This document shows positions 18,203-28,217 of a stretch of DNA of 64,000 nt, one piece after another. Numbering within the stretch: the first letter of the stretch is position 1; each line of letters opens with the position of its first letter. The notes beneath the pieces were generated by a model, which ran no database searches, was not told where the DNA came from, and was given only the letters and a program-made list of their open reading frames with translations. Origin of the DNA: Oligoflexia bacterium. GTDB lineage: Bacteria; Bdellovibrionota_G; JANQFH01. The DNA is taken from NCBI GenBank assembly GCA_028277945.1, contig JANQFH010000068.1, positions 124,001 through 188,000 on the forward strand, read 5' to 3'. A program made the position numbers and the translations under genes.

Positions 18203-19168
18203 GTGCAGCGAGAGCCTGCAGGATGCCTCATTCCCATCATGCACAGCCACTTTCCTAAGCCCGCTGGGGTGGCTCTAGAAGACATCTCACCGCAGCAAGT
18301 GCTTGATCTTATTGAATGGCAACAGCAGGCAGGCTTAGCCATGGTGACCGATGGCGCGCTTGGCTGGCGCGACAGTATTAGCCACTATATGTCTGGCTTT
18401 CTTGGTGTGAGGCTTGGTGAGGCCAAACCCTTTCTACATACGGGTAGGGATTACCTCCAGCCTATTATTGAAGATGAGCTCATCTGGCCGGCAGCGATTA
18501 TGCGACAGGAGTGGCGTTTTCTCCTTGAGCACGCCACGGCGCCAGCGAAGTTGGTGCTTACCGGACCCTACACCTTAGCCCGTCTCTGTGTGCAAGAGCG
18601 CTCTGGCAATGCCGATACCTTTGCCGCTCAGGTAGAACATCTAGCGCGCACTCTAAGCTACGAGATCAATGCCATTCCCCCTAATCTTCTCAGGAGTTCG
18701 GTCGGCATGATCCAGATTGAAGAGCCGCTGATCTTACAGGCGACAGACGATGTGCCGCTTGTGCACCACGCACTCACGACCATCCGTAAGCAGTTAGATA
18801 CCAGCTTGCATCTCAACCTCACCACCTACTTTGGTGATGCCACGCCACTGTGGGATGAGTTGCAACAAATGCCCGTGGAGTCTCTTGGAGTGGACTTAGT
18901 CTCGAGCCCTGAACTCACACACTGTATTTTGCGAGAACAGAGTGACAGAGATCTGGTTTTGGGCCTGATCGATGGTTACGATCCAGAGTTACAACCTCTA
19001 GCGACGCTCATCGAAACGGTGCAACCGCTGGTGAAACTCGCTGGCAGAGTTCATCTCTTTATTAGCAGTAGCTGTGGGCTCTGGTATTTGTCGCAGCAAG
19101 CCGCCTCTGCCAAGATAGAGCAGACAGTGGCTTTGGCTAAGCACTTTGAACCGATGAATCGCTCATGA
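18203..19168 (+). CDS. Single-barrel MetE-like (core methionine synthase/UROD superfamily) protein
   Basis: SHFPKPAGV, QQQAGLAMVTDGALGWRDSISHYMSGF, LVLTGPYTLARL, IQIEEP, HLNLTTYFGD, FISSSCGL; GTG (18203) or ATG (18239) start. Confidence 0.7.
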   Translation: MQREPAGCLIPIMHSHFPKPAGVALEDISPQQVLDLIEWQQQAGLAMVTDGALGWRDSISHYMSGFLGVRLGEAKPFLHTGRDYLQPIIEDELIWPAAIMRQEWRFLLEHATAPAKLVLTGPYTLARLCVQERSGNADTFAAQVEHLARTLSYEINAIPPNLLRSSVGMIQIEEPLILQATDDVPLVHHALTTIRKQLDTSLHLNLTTYFGDATPLWDELQQMPVESLGVDLVSSPELTHCILREQSDRDLVLGLIDGYDPELQPLATLIETVQPLVKLAGRVHLFISSSCGLWYLSQQAASAKIEQTVALAKHFEPMNRS

Positions 19169-19647
19169 CCGCACTAGACGGACCATTTGTAAAAGTCATC
19201 AGTGGTGGCCAAACCGGTGTCGATCGCGCCGCACTGGATGCGGCGATTGCCGCAGGCTTGCCTATTGGTGGCTGGTGTCCCAAGGGTAGGCGTGCTGAGG
19301 ATGGACCGCTTGCAGCAAAGTATCCTCTCAAGGAGACTCCTTCTGACGACTACGCCCAGCGTACCGAATGGAATGTTCGTGATGCCGATGGCACGTTGAT
19401 CTTGGCGTGGGGGAGCAAGCTCCAAGGGGGCACTGCCCTCACCCAAGATCTTGCCAGGAAACATCACAAGCCCTGTTTTGTTGTCGATCTAAATCATAGC
19501 GTATCACCCATAGAGGTTCGCGATTGGGCACAAGAGAACCACGTTAAAGTACTCAACGTTGCTGGTCCACGCAGCAGCTTGAAGCCGTTGGTTTACGAGG
19601 AGGCCTTCGCCTGGCTAGCGAAGCTCTTCTCTTATGAGTTCTTATAG
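19165..19647 (+). CDS. SLOG-fold protein annotated as putative molybdenum carrier/YpsA-like
   Basis: VISGGQTGVDRAALDAAIAAGLPIGGWCPKGRRAEDG, NVRDADGTLILAWG; ATGA overlap with preceding gene. Confidence 0.8.
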   Translation: MTALDGPFVKVISGGQTGVDRAALDAAIAAGLPIGGWCPKGRRAEDGPLAAKYPLKETPSDDYAQRTEWNVRDADGTLILAWGSKLQGGTALTQDLARKHHKPCFVVDLNHSVSPIEVRDWAQENHVKVLNVAGPRSSLKPLVYEEAFAWLAKLFSYEFL

Positions 19648-20738
19648 AAAGGGCTTTTGCGGTAGTGTTGCAAGCCTTCAGCAATGAAGACTTTGGCCAT
19701 GGCAGCTAAAGGGATAGCGAGCAGCAAACCAGCAAAGCCAAAGAGTTTACCAAAGACAATCAGGGCGATAATCGAGCTAATGGGGGCAAGTCCAAGTCGC
19801 TTTCCAACCAACTTGGGTGTGAGCAGAAAACTCTCCAGCCCTTGAATGGCAGCAAAGACGATAAAGAACTGCAGTAGCTGCACCCAGCCCGCGAAGTCGG
19901 TAAAGATCATAGTCAAGCCGAAAACCAGTGCGGTGGCCGGTCCGAGATAGGGAATGAAGTGCAGCAGTCCGCTCAAGATACCGACAAAGAGCGCTAAGGG
20001 AAAGTCGACCCAGATAAAACCACAGCTATAGAGGAAGGCTAAAACCAACACTAGGGTTACCTGACCGCGTAAAAACCCAGCGAGCACCGCGTGGATTTTG
20101 CTCAGGTAACTCTTGCTGGTGGTGAGCCAGCGTCGAGGCACTAACTGTTCCAGGTTGGCAACAACGCTGCGATAATCCATCAACAGATAGATGGCGAACA
20201 TGGGAATCAACAGCAGGCTAAAGATAGTGAGCACACCTTCAAGAACATTGGAGAGCAGCTGTTGTGTGAATGCCGTTAGCTGTTTGGCCAATGAGAAGTC
20301 TACATGGCTGCCAAGCGCTCTGAGTTTATCCATGGCCTGCGATGATGTGGCTGGCAGCGCCACACCAAAGGTGGCCACAAGCTTGGCGTCGATCCAATGG
20401 TAGAGGTGGCGCAGTTTATCAGGCAACAGCTGCGTGAACTCACGCAGCTGCTCTATCAGGACCGGCAGTAACAACAGCAACACCAGTGCGGCGACAACAA
20501 AAAAGAGCAGTAACAGTACAGTGACCCCGAGCGGTCGTCGTACGCCATGGTTCTCTAACCAGGTGACGGGAGGATCCAAGAGGTAGGCTACGCCAAAGGC
20601 GATGAGCAGCGAGGTGGCGAGGAACTGAAAGGCATAGATGAATAGAGCCACGAGCAGCAGCGCTGCTGCAGCGATGAGGGCACCACGCCACCACTGGGTG
20701 CGGGAGCCAGGGTTTGTCTGTGAGGTCGGATTGCTCAT
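19632..20738 (-). CDS. AI-2E transporter/PerM family membrane protein
   Basis: Multiple TMs, LDPPVTWLENHGVRR, LHFIPYLGPATALVFG, GKLFGFAGLLLAIPLAA. Confidence 0.85.
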   Translation of the reverse strand: MSNPTSQTNPGSRTQWWRGALIAAAALLLVALFIYAFQFLATSLLIAFGVAYLLDPPVTWLENHGVRRPLGVTVLLLLFFVVAALVLLLLLPVLIEQLREFTQLLPDKLRHLYHWIDAKLVATFGVALPATSSQAMDKLRALGSHVDFSLAKQLTAFTQQLLSNVLEGVLTIFSLLLIPMFAIYLLMDYRSVVANLEQLVPRRWLTTSKSYLSKIHAVLAGFLRGQVTLVLVLAFLYSCGFIWVDFPLALFVGILSGLLHFIPYLGPATALVFGLTMIFTDFAGWVQLLQFFIVFAAIQGLESFLLTPKLVGKRLGLAPISSIIALIVFGKLFGFAGLLLAIPLAAMAKVFIAEGLQHYRKSPFYKNS

Positions 20739-20968
20739 AGGTCTAGTGCGGCAAGAGGTTAGCACATAGAGCCATTTGTGGCAGCATGGTCGCAGCCAGC
20801 CTTGGGCTGAAGAAAATAAATTTTATTATTTCAATAGGTTATATCAGAACAAAAATGGCATGCTCTGTGCTAATTTGGCGGGCACGATCGTAACTAAAGA
20901 GAGGGTTGCACGATTGCCGCGGACGTGCTTTTAGATACTGCGCCACTAACCACGAGACAAGAGTAACG

Positions 20969-22108
20969 ATGGAAATCCAACGCAACAGAAACATTCGCAG
21001 AGAGAGAGAAAAGCGAGTCGTCCAGGTTGTTCCAACAGGAGGACAGAGCGAGCTGTCGCAGATACGGCGTGGCTCACTGCAGATGAGTTTGGGCAGTGAA
21101 AGGGTGAGCGCTTTCATTGCCGAACGTGAGAGCCGCTATGACCATGAGAAGGAGCGCAAGGCCCCCAATCAGGATGCGCTATTGATCTCAACCGGGGATT
21201 TTCCTTGGCATGTGAGTATTGCCGACGGTGTGGGCGGTCTGCCCATGGGGGAGGTAGCGGCGTCGCACTCCCTGCGGTACATCCATCGCCATCTCAGCCA
21301 CTTTTTGCCCACCAGCTTGGTCGGCCGTTTGGACCTCTATGAAATTCGCACTCGTATGGATCAGCTCATGGCTGCGACCAGCCGCCATATCAGTCGTATC
21401 AGCCTGGGAAACAAGCGTGCCTGTTGTGCCACCACGGTTGTCGGCGCGCTGCGACTCGATGCCAGCAAGGTGCTGATCTACGCTGTAGGAGACTCTGGCG
21501 CCACCATCTTGCCAGCAGATGCAAACCAGCCCTGCCTCTACTCACAGCTACACTCGACCTTTGAAGAGGCGGTCAGCGATGTCGATGCCTACCGTCGTGA
21601 GGCATTGACGGCAGATTACTTTGAGACTGAAGAGGGTGAAACCGTGCGTGATAAACTCACCTCAGCTTTAGGCGGAGACGGCCGAATTCACCGCAAGCTG
21701 TTTATGGCGGTATTGGATGTTGCCCCAGGTGATAGCCTCTTTCTCTTTTCCGATGGTCTGCTCAAAACCGTTGGTGCCTTGAACAGAGAAGAGCTACGCC
21801 GCTTTGATCTACGCCGTACTGCCTATGGACGTGCCGATCGGTTGTTGCACTATCTAAGTGATCCCACAGTGGATTTAGCAGTTTTAGGCGATAGCGATTT
21901 TCGTCAACGCCATGATGGCCCTGCCGGGCTTATCGATGACACCGCGGTCATTCGCATTGAGATCCAACCTCATCTCTATGATGGCGCCATGAACCACGCT
22001 GAAAACCATGTGCGACCAAAATCCAAAAGCATGCTGCAAGCGGGTATCTTAGAGGACATTGTCTCCCTGCCTGCCGAAGAGGAAGACACCATTACGGTGA
22101 CGATTTAA
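20969..22108 (+). CDS. PP2C-type protein phosphatase
   Basis: VSIADGVGGLPMGEVAASHSL, VYAVGDSGATI-like, LFLFSDGLLKTV, DDTAVIRI. Confidence 0.82.
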   Translation: MEIQRNRNIRREREKRVVQVVPTGGQSELSQIRRGSLQMSLGSERVSAFIAERESRYDHEKERKAPNQDALLISTGDFPWHVSIADGVGGLPMGEVAASHSLRYIHRHLSHFLPTSLVGRLDLYEIRTRMDQLMAATSRHISRISLGNKRACCATTVVGALRLDASKVLIYAVGDSGATILPADANQPCLYSQLHSTFEEAVSDVDAYRREALTADYFETEEGETVRDKLTSALGGDGRIHRKLFMAVLDVAPGDSLFLFSDGLLKTVGALNREELRRFDLRRTAYGRADRLLHYLSDPTVDLAVLGDSDFRQRHDGPAGLIDDTAVIRIEIQPHLYDGAMNHAENHVRPKSKSMLQAGILEDIVSLPAEEEDTITVTI

Positions 22109-22122
22109 GCAGACACAAAACA

Positions 22123-23664
22123 GTGGATAGGGGCGTTATGCAACAACTTAGACGAACCACCACGCTGCTATCGTTGGTAACCTTGATCGTCCTTGCCTCG
22201 CCAACAGGGAGTCAGGCCCACGGGTTGGATAGGGGCGCTGTGAAAGAGGCAGATGATGAGGTTTTAACTGCGACAGACATTGAAACCGTTGTGACCAACG
22301 GCTTAGCGCGGCTCATTGCCAATTTACGCCACCTGGATCCATTGGCATTAGATCAATGCCAACTCGAAAAACATGAGCTTTCCGAGTTTCAAAGAGGGCA
22401 GCGAGAAAAACTCCATGATGTGGTGCAAAGTTCTGCAGAAGAGGTGACGCCGAGGTATACAAAGGATAGCCCACCAATAATTCGTAATAAAGGTGACGAT
22501 TTTTATATAGCGCAGCAGAGGATCTATGAATTGTTAGAGATGGTTCCATGGGGAGATGCTTATTTTTTTAAAACAGCCTGGAGAGAGCTACTAACTCAAA
22601 ATGCGGTGGCATACTATGACGAAGAGAGTGATACCACTCATATGGCTGAGAGAGAAATCTCTGTGGCGGAATTGTTGGACCTTCGTCATGAGTTGACGGG
22701 CCTTCTAAGCCATGAGCATATCCACGCTCTGCAAGACCATCAGTTCGAGATAAAGCAATTCCCCTTCTACAGTGATCAGAACCTTGCCTACCGCGCTGTT
22801 TTAGAGGGCGATGCCGAGCTCGTGGAAGAGCTCTTGCCTTACACGGCCGCCGCGGATGGGGAGCCTGATAGCAGCACTTTCTTTGATTCCTGGTCACAAG
22901 AGAGGATAGAGCAAGAAATCGTCAAGCCCCATCTTGAAGCTGTTCTGCGGCAATTAGCAGCAGCGGAGGTGAGCCCCGAGATACCGGCCTTTCTGCAGCA
23001 GAGGTTGCGCTTCCCCTACTTGGCAGGCATTGGTTTTGTGACCTCTCTGTTGCAACCAGAGGCTGATAATCCCTGGCAGTTGGTCAACCAAGCTATCCGT
23101 GATAATCCCCCTAATTCAACCGAACAGGTCTTGCATCCTGAGAAGTATGCCATGGGTAATGTAGAGGATGAAAACTACGACGCTCCCGTTGAGATTCCTC
23201 GTGGCTTTATCGGTGACATGGTGGATGATGCCTATGTCGAATCTTCTAATGTTGCTGGAGAATACGAGTTAGGTCTACGTCTCGCGTACAAGCTGCAGCC
23301 CGATGGGGCACGATCAGAAGCAGTAGAAGAGGCAGAAGCCAGAGAAGCTGCAGCGGGCTGGGATGGCGATCGTGAGTGGTTGTTGTATTCAGAAGAGACT
23401 GGCTATGTATTTGTGTCACTTTCCGTCTGGGATGGTCCAAAGGGAGAGAATGCAGTAAATCGCGAGGCTGAAGAATTCGTGCGTGTTTGGGAGAAAAGAC
23501 AGCAGGAATCCACCTATGCCAACAAAGTCTATCAGAAGGGCAATCGCGTACTCACTGTTGTGGGGGGTGGTAATATCAACGTAGTAATTTCATTTGTTGA
23601 AGAGTGGTTTAAGGATCACCTATTGAACGCGCCGCTGGAATTTCCCCCAGTATCTCCTCGCTAA
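22123..23664 (+). CDS. Secreted putative zinc metallopeptidase (HExxH)
   Basis: N-terminal signal peptide; LLSHEHIHALQDHQFEI and downstream AYRAVLEGDAELVEEL (HExxH + EGDA). Confidence 0.6.
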   Translation: MDRGVMQQLRRTTTLLSLVTLIVLASPTGSQAHGLDRGAVKEADDEVLTATDIETVVTNGLARLIANLRHLDPLALDQCQLEKHELSEFQRGQREKLHDVVQSSAEEVTPRYTKDSPPIIRNKGDDFYIAQQRIYELLEMVPWGDAYFFKTAWRELLTQNAVAYYDEESDTTHMAEREISVAELLDLRHELTGLLSHEHIHALQDHQFEIKQFPFYSDQNLAYRAVLEGDAELVEELLPYTAAADGEPDSSTFFDSWSQERIEQEIVKPHLEAVLRQLAAAEVSPEIPAFLQQRLRFPYLAGIGFVTSLLQPEADNPWQLVNQAIRDNPPNSTEQVLHPEKYAMGNVEDENYDAPVEIPRGFIGDMVDDAYVESSNVAGEYELGLRLAYKLQPDGARSEAVEEAEAREAAAGWDGDREWLLYSEETGYVFVSLSVWDGPKGENAVNREAEEFVRVWEKRQQESTYANKVYQKGNRVLTVVGGGNINVVISFVEEWFKDHLLNAPLEFPPVSPR

Positions 23665-23693
23665 TAACCGTTTACCTGTGCCATCGTACAGTT

Positions 23694-25241
23694 CTACCTC
23701 GCCCACTGTGGTAACAGCTGGTTGTCTATGGAAAAGGCAGGACCCAGCAGCAACCACGCCAGCACCGTTAACAGCAGTGCACCCAGTAAATTAAGCCAAA
23801 GACCGGCGCGTGCCATCTTGGGAATGGTGACAAAGCCACTGCCAAAGACAATGGCGTTGGGTGGCGTGGCCACAGGTAACATAAAGGCGCACGAGGCAGA
23901 GATGGTTGCGGGTACCATCAACAAGAGAGGGTGCACCTCAATGGCTACGGCAAGAGCGGCGAGCACCGGTAATATAATGGTTGCCGTGGCGGTGTTTGAG
24001 GTCAGCTCCGTGAGGAAGGTGATAAAGAGGCAGATGCTGAGGATGAGCAAAACCTTGGGCATGCCAGCAAGAAGTTGCAGCTTGCCTGCAAGCCAGACCG
24101 CTAGGCCACTCTCCGCAAATCCATGCGCCAGGGCAAAGCCGCCACCAAAGAGCAGCAAGATACCCCATGAGGTTGAGCGTTCAAAGTAATCCCAAGTCAA
24201 CAGACGTTGACGTCCTACCTTTTCTTCTCCTTCATCTGTTGTTTTGCCAGGGAGAAAGAAGAGTAACAGCCCCATGGCCATAGCAACCGTGGCATCGTGG
24301 ATGTAACCACCAAAGGGCAAGAGCTGCGACCATCCCGGCAGAGTCAAAGCACCAAAGTCAAGTGGACGACGAAAGATCCACAACAACGCTGTAGTGACAA
24401 AAATGACCAGCACACGTTTCTCTTCGTAGCCCAGCGCTCCTAGTTTGCTCAGCTCTTTTTTGATGAAATCCGCATCGCCATTAACGCCATTGTGACCAAG
24501 GCTCTTTCTGCCGACAACGTAGCAGAGGTAGAACCAGGCGATGATGAGAAAGCCGCCGCTAAAGGGGAGTGCAAAACGCATCCACTGGGCAAAGCTGATG
24601 GCAGGTGCTTGCGGAAAAATCTTCTCTATCAATCCAGAAAAGACAATGTTGGGTGGGGTGCCCACCAAGGTGGCACAGCCACCAATGCTAGCACCGTAGG
24701 CAATTGCTAACATGAGTATAAGACCAAAGCTCTTTTGTCTCGCCTCACCTTGTCGGTGGAATTGCGCCGTGATCGCCATGGCAATGGGGAGCATCATCAT
24801 GGCAGTGGCGGTATTGGAGATCCACATGGAGAGCAATGCCGTTGCCAGCATGAATCCAAATACCAACCGTCTTGGCTGGTGACCAATGAGGCTTATGGTT
24901 ACCAGCGCTACGCGGCGGTGTAGTTGCCAACGCTGCATAGCTGCAGCAATCATAAAGCCCCCTAAAAAGAGAAAGACCAGATGGTTGGTGTAGTTGGGGG
25001 CAACCGCTTTACTGGGTAAAATCTTTAGCAGCGGAAAGAGCGGCAGGGGTAGCAGTGCAGTGGCGGCAATGGGGATAGCCTCACTAATCCACAGCACGGC
25101 CATAAGAAAGGTCACTGCAGCCATGCGTTTGGCTGCTGGGTTCATATCAGCGAGGCTCGGCAACGCTAGAATGAGAAAGAATCCTGCCAGCGCAACCACA
25201 AAGCCGACGGTTTTACTCTGTAGAGAGGGGTTGCCTTTCAC
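23694..25241 (-). CDS. DASS/SLC13-family anion:sodium symporter
   Basis: TM-rich; LWISEAIPIAATALLPLPLFPLL, ELTSNTATATIILPVLAALA, PVATPPNAIVFGSG. Confidence 0.9.
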   Translation of the reverse strand: MKGNPSLQSKTVGFVVALAGFFLILALPSLADMNPAAKRMAAVTFLMAVLWISEAIPIAATALLPLPLFPLLKILPSKAVAPNYTNHLVFLFLGGFMIAAAMQRWQLHRRVALVTISLIGHQPRRLVFGFMLATALLSMWISNTATAMMMLPIAMAITAQFHRQGEARQKSFGLILMLAIAYGASIGGCATLVGTPPNIVFSGLIEKIFPQAPAISFAQWMRFALPFSGGFLIIAWFYLCYVVGRKSLGHNGVNGDADFIKKELSKLGALGYEEKRVLVIFVTTALLWIFRRPLDFGALTLPGWSQLLPFGGYIHDATVAMAMGLLLFFLPGKTTDEGEEKVGRQRLLTWDYFERSTSWGILLLFGGGFALAHGFAESGLAVWLAGKLQLLAGMPKVLLILSICLFITFLTELTSNTATATIILPVLAALAVAIEVHPLLLMVPATISASCAFMLPVATPPNAIVFGSGFVTIPKMARAGLWLNLLGALLLTVLAWLLLGPAFSIDNQLLPQWAR

Positions 25242-25275
25242 AGCTCTATTTTATGGCTCGCCCCACATTGTTTTT

Positions 25276-25388
25276 GGGGACTTTTGTTTAGCATCCGTCA
25301 GGGCCTCGCTTTCGCACTGCGGCCGAATAAATCGGCCTACGTGCGAGTTTGCCGCTTAGTGCTTGCATCTCCCCGGACAAAAGTCCGG
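25276..25388. repeat. Nested palindromes in an intergenic region
   Basis: ggacttttgt (25278-25287) vs acaaaagtcc (25377-25386); inner ggccga-ataaa-tcggcc; terminal ccggacaaaagtccgg (25373-25388). Confidence 0.55.
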
Positions 25389-25496
25389 GAAGATTTACTC
25401 TATTCTATGGCGGTAAAAAGTTGCTGGGACAATGAAATTCTGTTGTGCTTCCAAGCCTGGTTGACGGCTGCTTAAGCTCTTTGCTAGGGTGGCCGC

Positions 25497-27257
25497 GTGC
25501 CAAATTCTCCGAGAATTCAACGGCTAGACAGCCGTGTTGCCGACAAGATTGCCGCTGGCGAAGTCATCTTAAATCCCGCCTCCGTAGTCAAAGAACTCGT
25601 TGAGAACGCCCTGGATGCGGGTGCTACCGATATCGGTGTGGATGTGCACGCAGGCGGACTGCAAGCCATTGAGGTGCGAGATAATGGCAGCGGCATTCAC
25701 TATGACGACCTGCCGCTTGCGGTTGAGCGCCATGCCACCAGCAAGATTGCCGCGACCGGTGATCTAGAGAAGATCCGCACCCTTGGCTTTCGTGGTGAGG
25801 CGCTACCGAGCATCGCTGCCGTCAGCCGTCTCACTTTGGAGTCTGCTGTGGCGACAAGTGAACACGGTGGACGTATCGAGCTGCAAGCCGGTAGGATAAT
25901 CGAGCACACCGCTGCTGGGGTGCCCTCCGGTAGCTGCGTGCGGGTAGAGGATCTCTTCTACTCGCTGCCAGCCAGGCGTAAGTTTTTGAAGAGTCCCACC
26001 TATGAGTTTCAGCGGATCCACCGTTGGCTGAAACGCATGGCGCTGGCGCTGCCGCAGGTGACCTTGAGAATTGCCCACAACGGTCGACAGCAGAGTTTTT
26101 ATCCAGCGACGAGCTCTCAGCAGCAGCGGCTCTTTGCGGTTCTCGGCTCTCTCTGGAAGGGGAAAACCGAAGAGCTCTGGGAGGAGCGTCATGGCGCTTC
26201 GATCCATATCTTTTTTACTAGACCGGAGATTTCCTTTGCCACAACAGCACAGCAGGTCTGCTTTTTGAATGGCCGTATGATCTCTGATCGTACCATCAAA
26301 CACGCCCTGAGTGAGGCATACCGCACTTTGACCATGGAAAGACGACATCCTGGCGTGGTGCTATTTCTTGAGATGGACCCCGCACAGTTTGATGTCAACG
26401 TTCATCCGAGTAAGGAGGAGGTACGTTTTAAAGAGACACAGACACTGTATAAGTGGATTTTTCATCTGCTGCGCAACCACTTGGTTGGTAGTAAGGTGGT
26501 ACTTCCGCTACACTCTCTAGAAAAGACAGACGTAGCACCGCCTTCGAGTTACCGACCCATGCGAGTTGCTGAGGCAGTGCCGTGGACAAATCAGAGCTCC
26601 ACTCAAGAACTCAATTCAAGAGCCGATCAACAACGCATGTCCTTTGTTGCTGGCACTACAGTAAGAGAGGGCGCCCTCAGGTTTTCTGCACTGCAACCCA
26701 TAGGTCAGTACCACGCCAGTTATATCCTCTGTGAAGCGAACGACGCGCTTGTGCTTATCGACCAACACGCAGCACACGAACGCGTCCTCTTTGAACGTCT
26801 GCGTAAGCAGCTCTTCGACGACAAGCTCGAGAGGCAGGTGTTGCTACAACCGCTCACTGTTCAACTCGAGACTCAAGATGAGCAGACCTTAAAGCAGTAT
26901 GCTGAGCTCATTGACAACTGCGGCTTTGACGTGGAGCCATTTGGTGGACAGAGCTACCTTATACGTACAGTTCCGGCTTATGCTAAGATAGACGGCGTTC
27001 AGTTGTTGCAAGAAGTCCTCAAAGAGTTGGCTGAGCAGGGCAGTTCCTCGACACTCGAGCATATGCAGGATCGGTTGCTGCAAACCATGGCATGTCATAG
27101 TGCGGTACGCTTTCATGATTCTCTTTCACTAGCGGAGATCAAGCTGCTTCTCAAAGAGCTGGACGAGACGGACAATGCCACCAACTGCCCCCATGGTCGG
27201 CCAACCTTTCTGATTTTTCGTGACAGTGCACTCAAACGAATGTTCCATCGGATCTAG
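25497..27257 (+). CDS. mutL: DNA mismatch repair protein MutL
   Basis: IQRLDSRVADKIAAGEVILNPASVVKELVENALDAGAT, GFRGEALPSIAAVS, C-terminal QHAAHERVLFE and ACHSAVR, CPHGRPT; GTG start. Confidence 0.95.
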   Translation: MPNSPRIQRLDSRVADKIAAGEVILNPASVVKELVENALDAGATDIGVDVHAGGLQAIEVRDNGSGIHYDDLPLAVERHATSKIAATGDLEKIRTLGFRGEALPSIAAVSRLTLESAVATSEHGGRIELQAGRIIEHTAAGVPSGSCVRVEDLFYSLPARRKFLKSPTYEFQRIHRWLKRMALALPQVTLRIAHNGRQQSFYPATSSQQQRLFAVLGSLWKGKTEELWEERHGASIHIFFTRPEISFATTAQQVCFLNGRMISDRTIKHALSEAYRTLTMERRHPGVVLFLEMDPAQFDVNVHPSKEEVRFKETQTLYKWIFHLLRNHLVGSKVVLPLHSLEKTDVAPPSSYRPMRVAEAVPWTNQSSTQELNSRADQQRMSFVAGTTVREGALRFSALQPIGQYHASYILCEANDALVLIDQHAAHERVLFERLRKQLFDDKLERQVLLQPLTVQLETQDEQTLKQYAELIDNCGFDVEPFGGQSYLIRTVPAYAKIDGVQLLQEVLKELAEQGSSSTLEHMQDRLLQTMACHSAVRFHDSLSLAEIKLLLKELDETDNATNCPHGRPTFLIFRDSALKRMFHRI

Positions 27258-27275
27258 CCTGTTTTTGCAGCAGCC

Positions 27276-28217
27276 ATGGCCATGACAAATGCGGCAAAGA
27301 CAAACATCAAGCTCTGTATGGTGGTTGGGCCAACTGCCGTGGGTAAAAGCGAGGTTGCCTACCACTTGGCGCGCCACTTTGATGGCGAAGTGATCAATGC
27401 GGATTCCATGCAGCTCTACCGTGGTCTTGAGATCGGTACGGCGAAACCATCCCTACAGATGCGACGTCAGATACCCCACCATCTCTACGATCTCCTTGCT
27501 CCGGGCGAGATGATCAACGCCGCCGACTACGCGCGACTGGCACATGAGGTCATTACCAAGGTACACGCGGCTAACCACTTGCCTATTGTGGTTGGCGGCA
27601 GCGGTCTCTATTTGCGTGCTTTAGAATATGGGCTCTGCGCCACCCCCCGGATTGATAAGAAAATACGTAATAATATCAAGATGTTAGAATTAGAAAAGGG
27701 GTTGACCTTTATGCATCAAAGGCTTAAAGAGGTGGACCTGCTGGCGTCACAGCGCATCCATCACAGTGATGCTGTGCGCATTCGCCGCGCCTTGGAGGTC
27801 CACGCTGCTACCGGACGGTCGTTCAGTGAGCTGCAAGCAGAACACGGTTTCGGTCAAAAGGCCTATTCGACACTTAAGATCGGTTTGCAAATGAGGCGTG
27901 AAACACTCTACCAACGGATTAACAGTCGCATGCAACAGATGTTTGTAGACGGCCTCCTCGATGAGGTGGAAGCCTTTCCTGTAGGCAAGGAGCGCGGTAT
28001 CGGCTATCTGCAGGCACGTCTGTGTAAACAGGGTAGTATAAGTCAAGATGAAGCTATTGCCACAGCTGCCAAAGAGACACGAAATTTTGCCAAGCGGCAA
28101 CTCACTTGGTTTCGTCAGGACAGTGACATAGAATGGTATAATAATGATGAAGAAGTGGCTGCCAGGACGTTGCAAAATATTAAAGCTCGTGTTGGTAAAT
28201 TTTTAGCGGTGGAGTGA
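27276..28217 (+). CDS. miaA: tRNA dimethylallyltransferase
   Basis: [51 protein letters not shown]. Confidence 0.95.
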   Translation: MAMTNAAKTNIKLCMVVGPTAVGKSEVAYHLARHFDGEVINADSMQLYRGLEIGTAKPSLQMRRQIPHHLYDLLAPGEMINAADYARLAHEVITKVHAANHLPIVVGGSGLYLRALEYGLCATPRIDKKIRNNIKMLELEKGLTFMHQRLKEVDLLASQRIHHSDAVRIRRALEVHAATGRSFSELQAEHGFGQKAYSTLKIGLQMRRETLYQRINSRMQQMFVDGLLDEVEAFPVGKERGIGYLQARLCKQGSISQDEAIATAAKETRNFAKRQLTWFRQDSDIEWYNNDEEVAARTLQNIKARVGKFLAVE

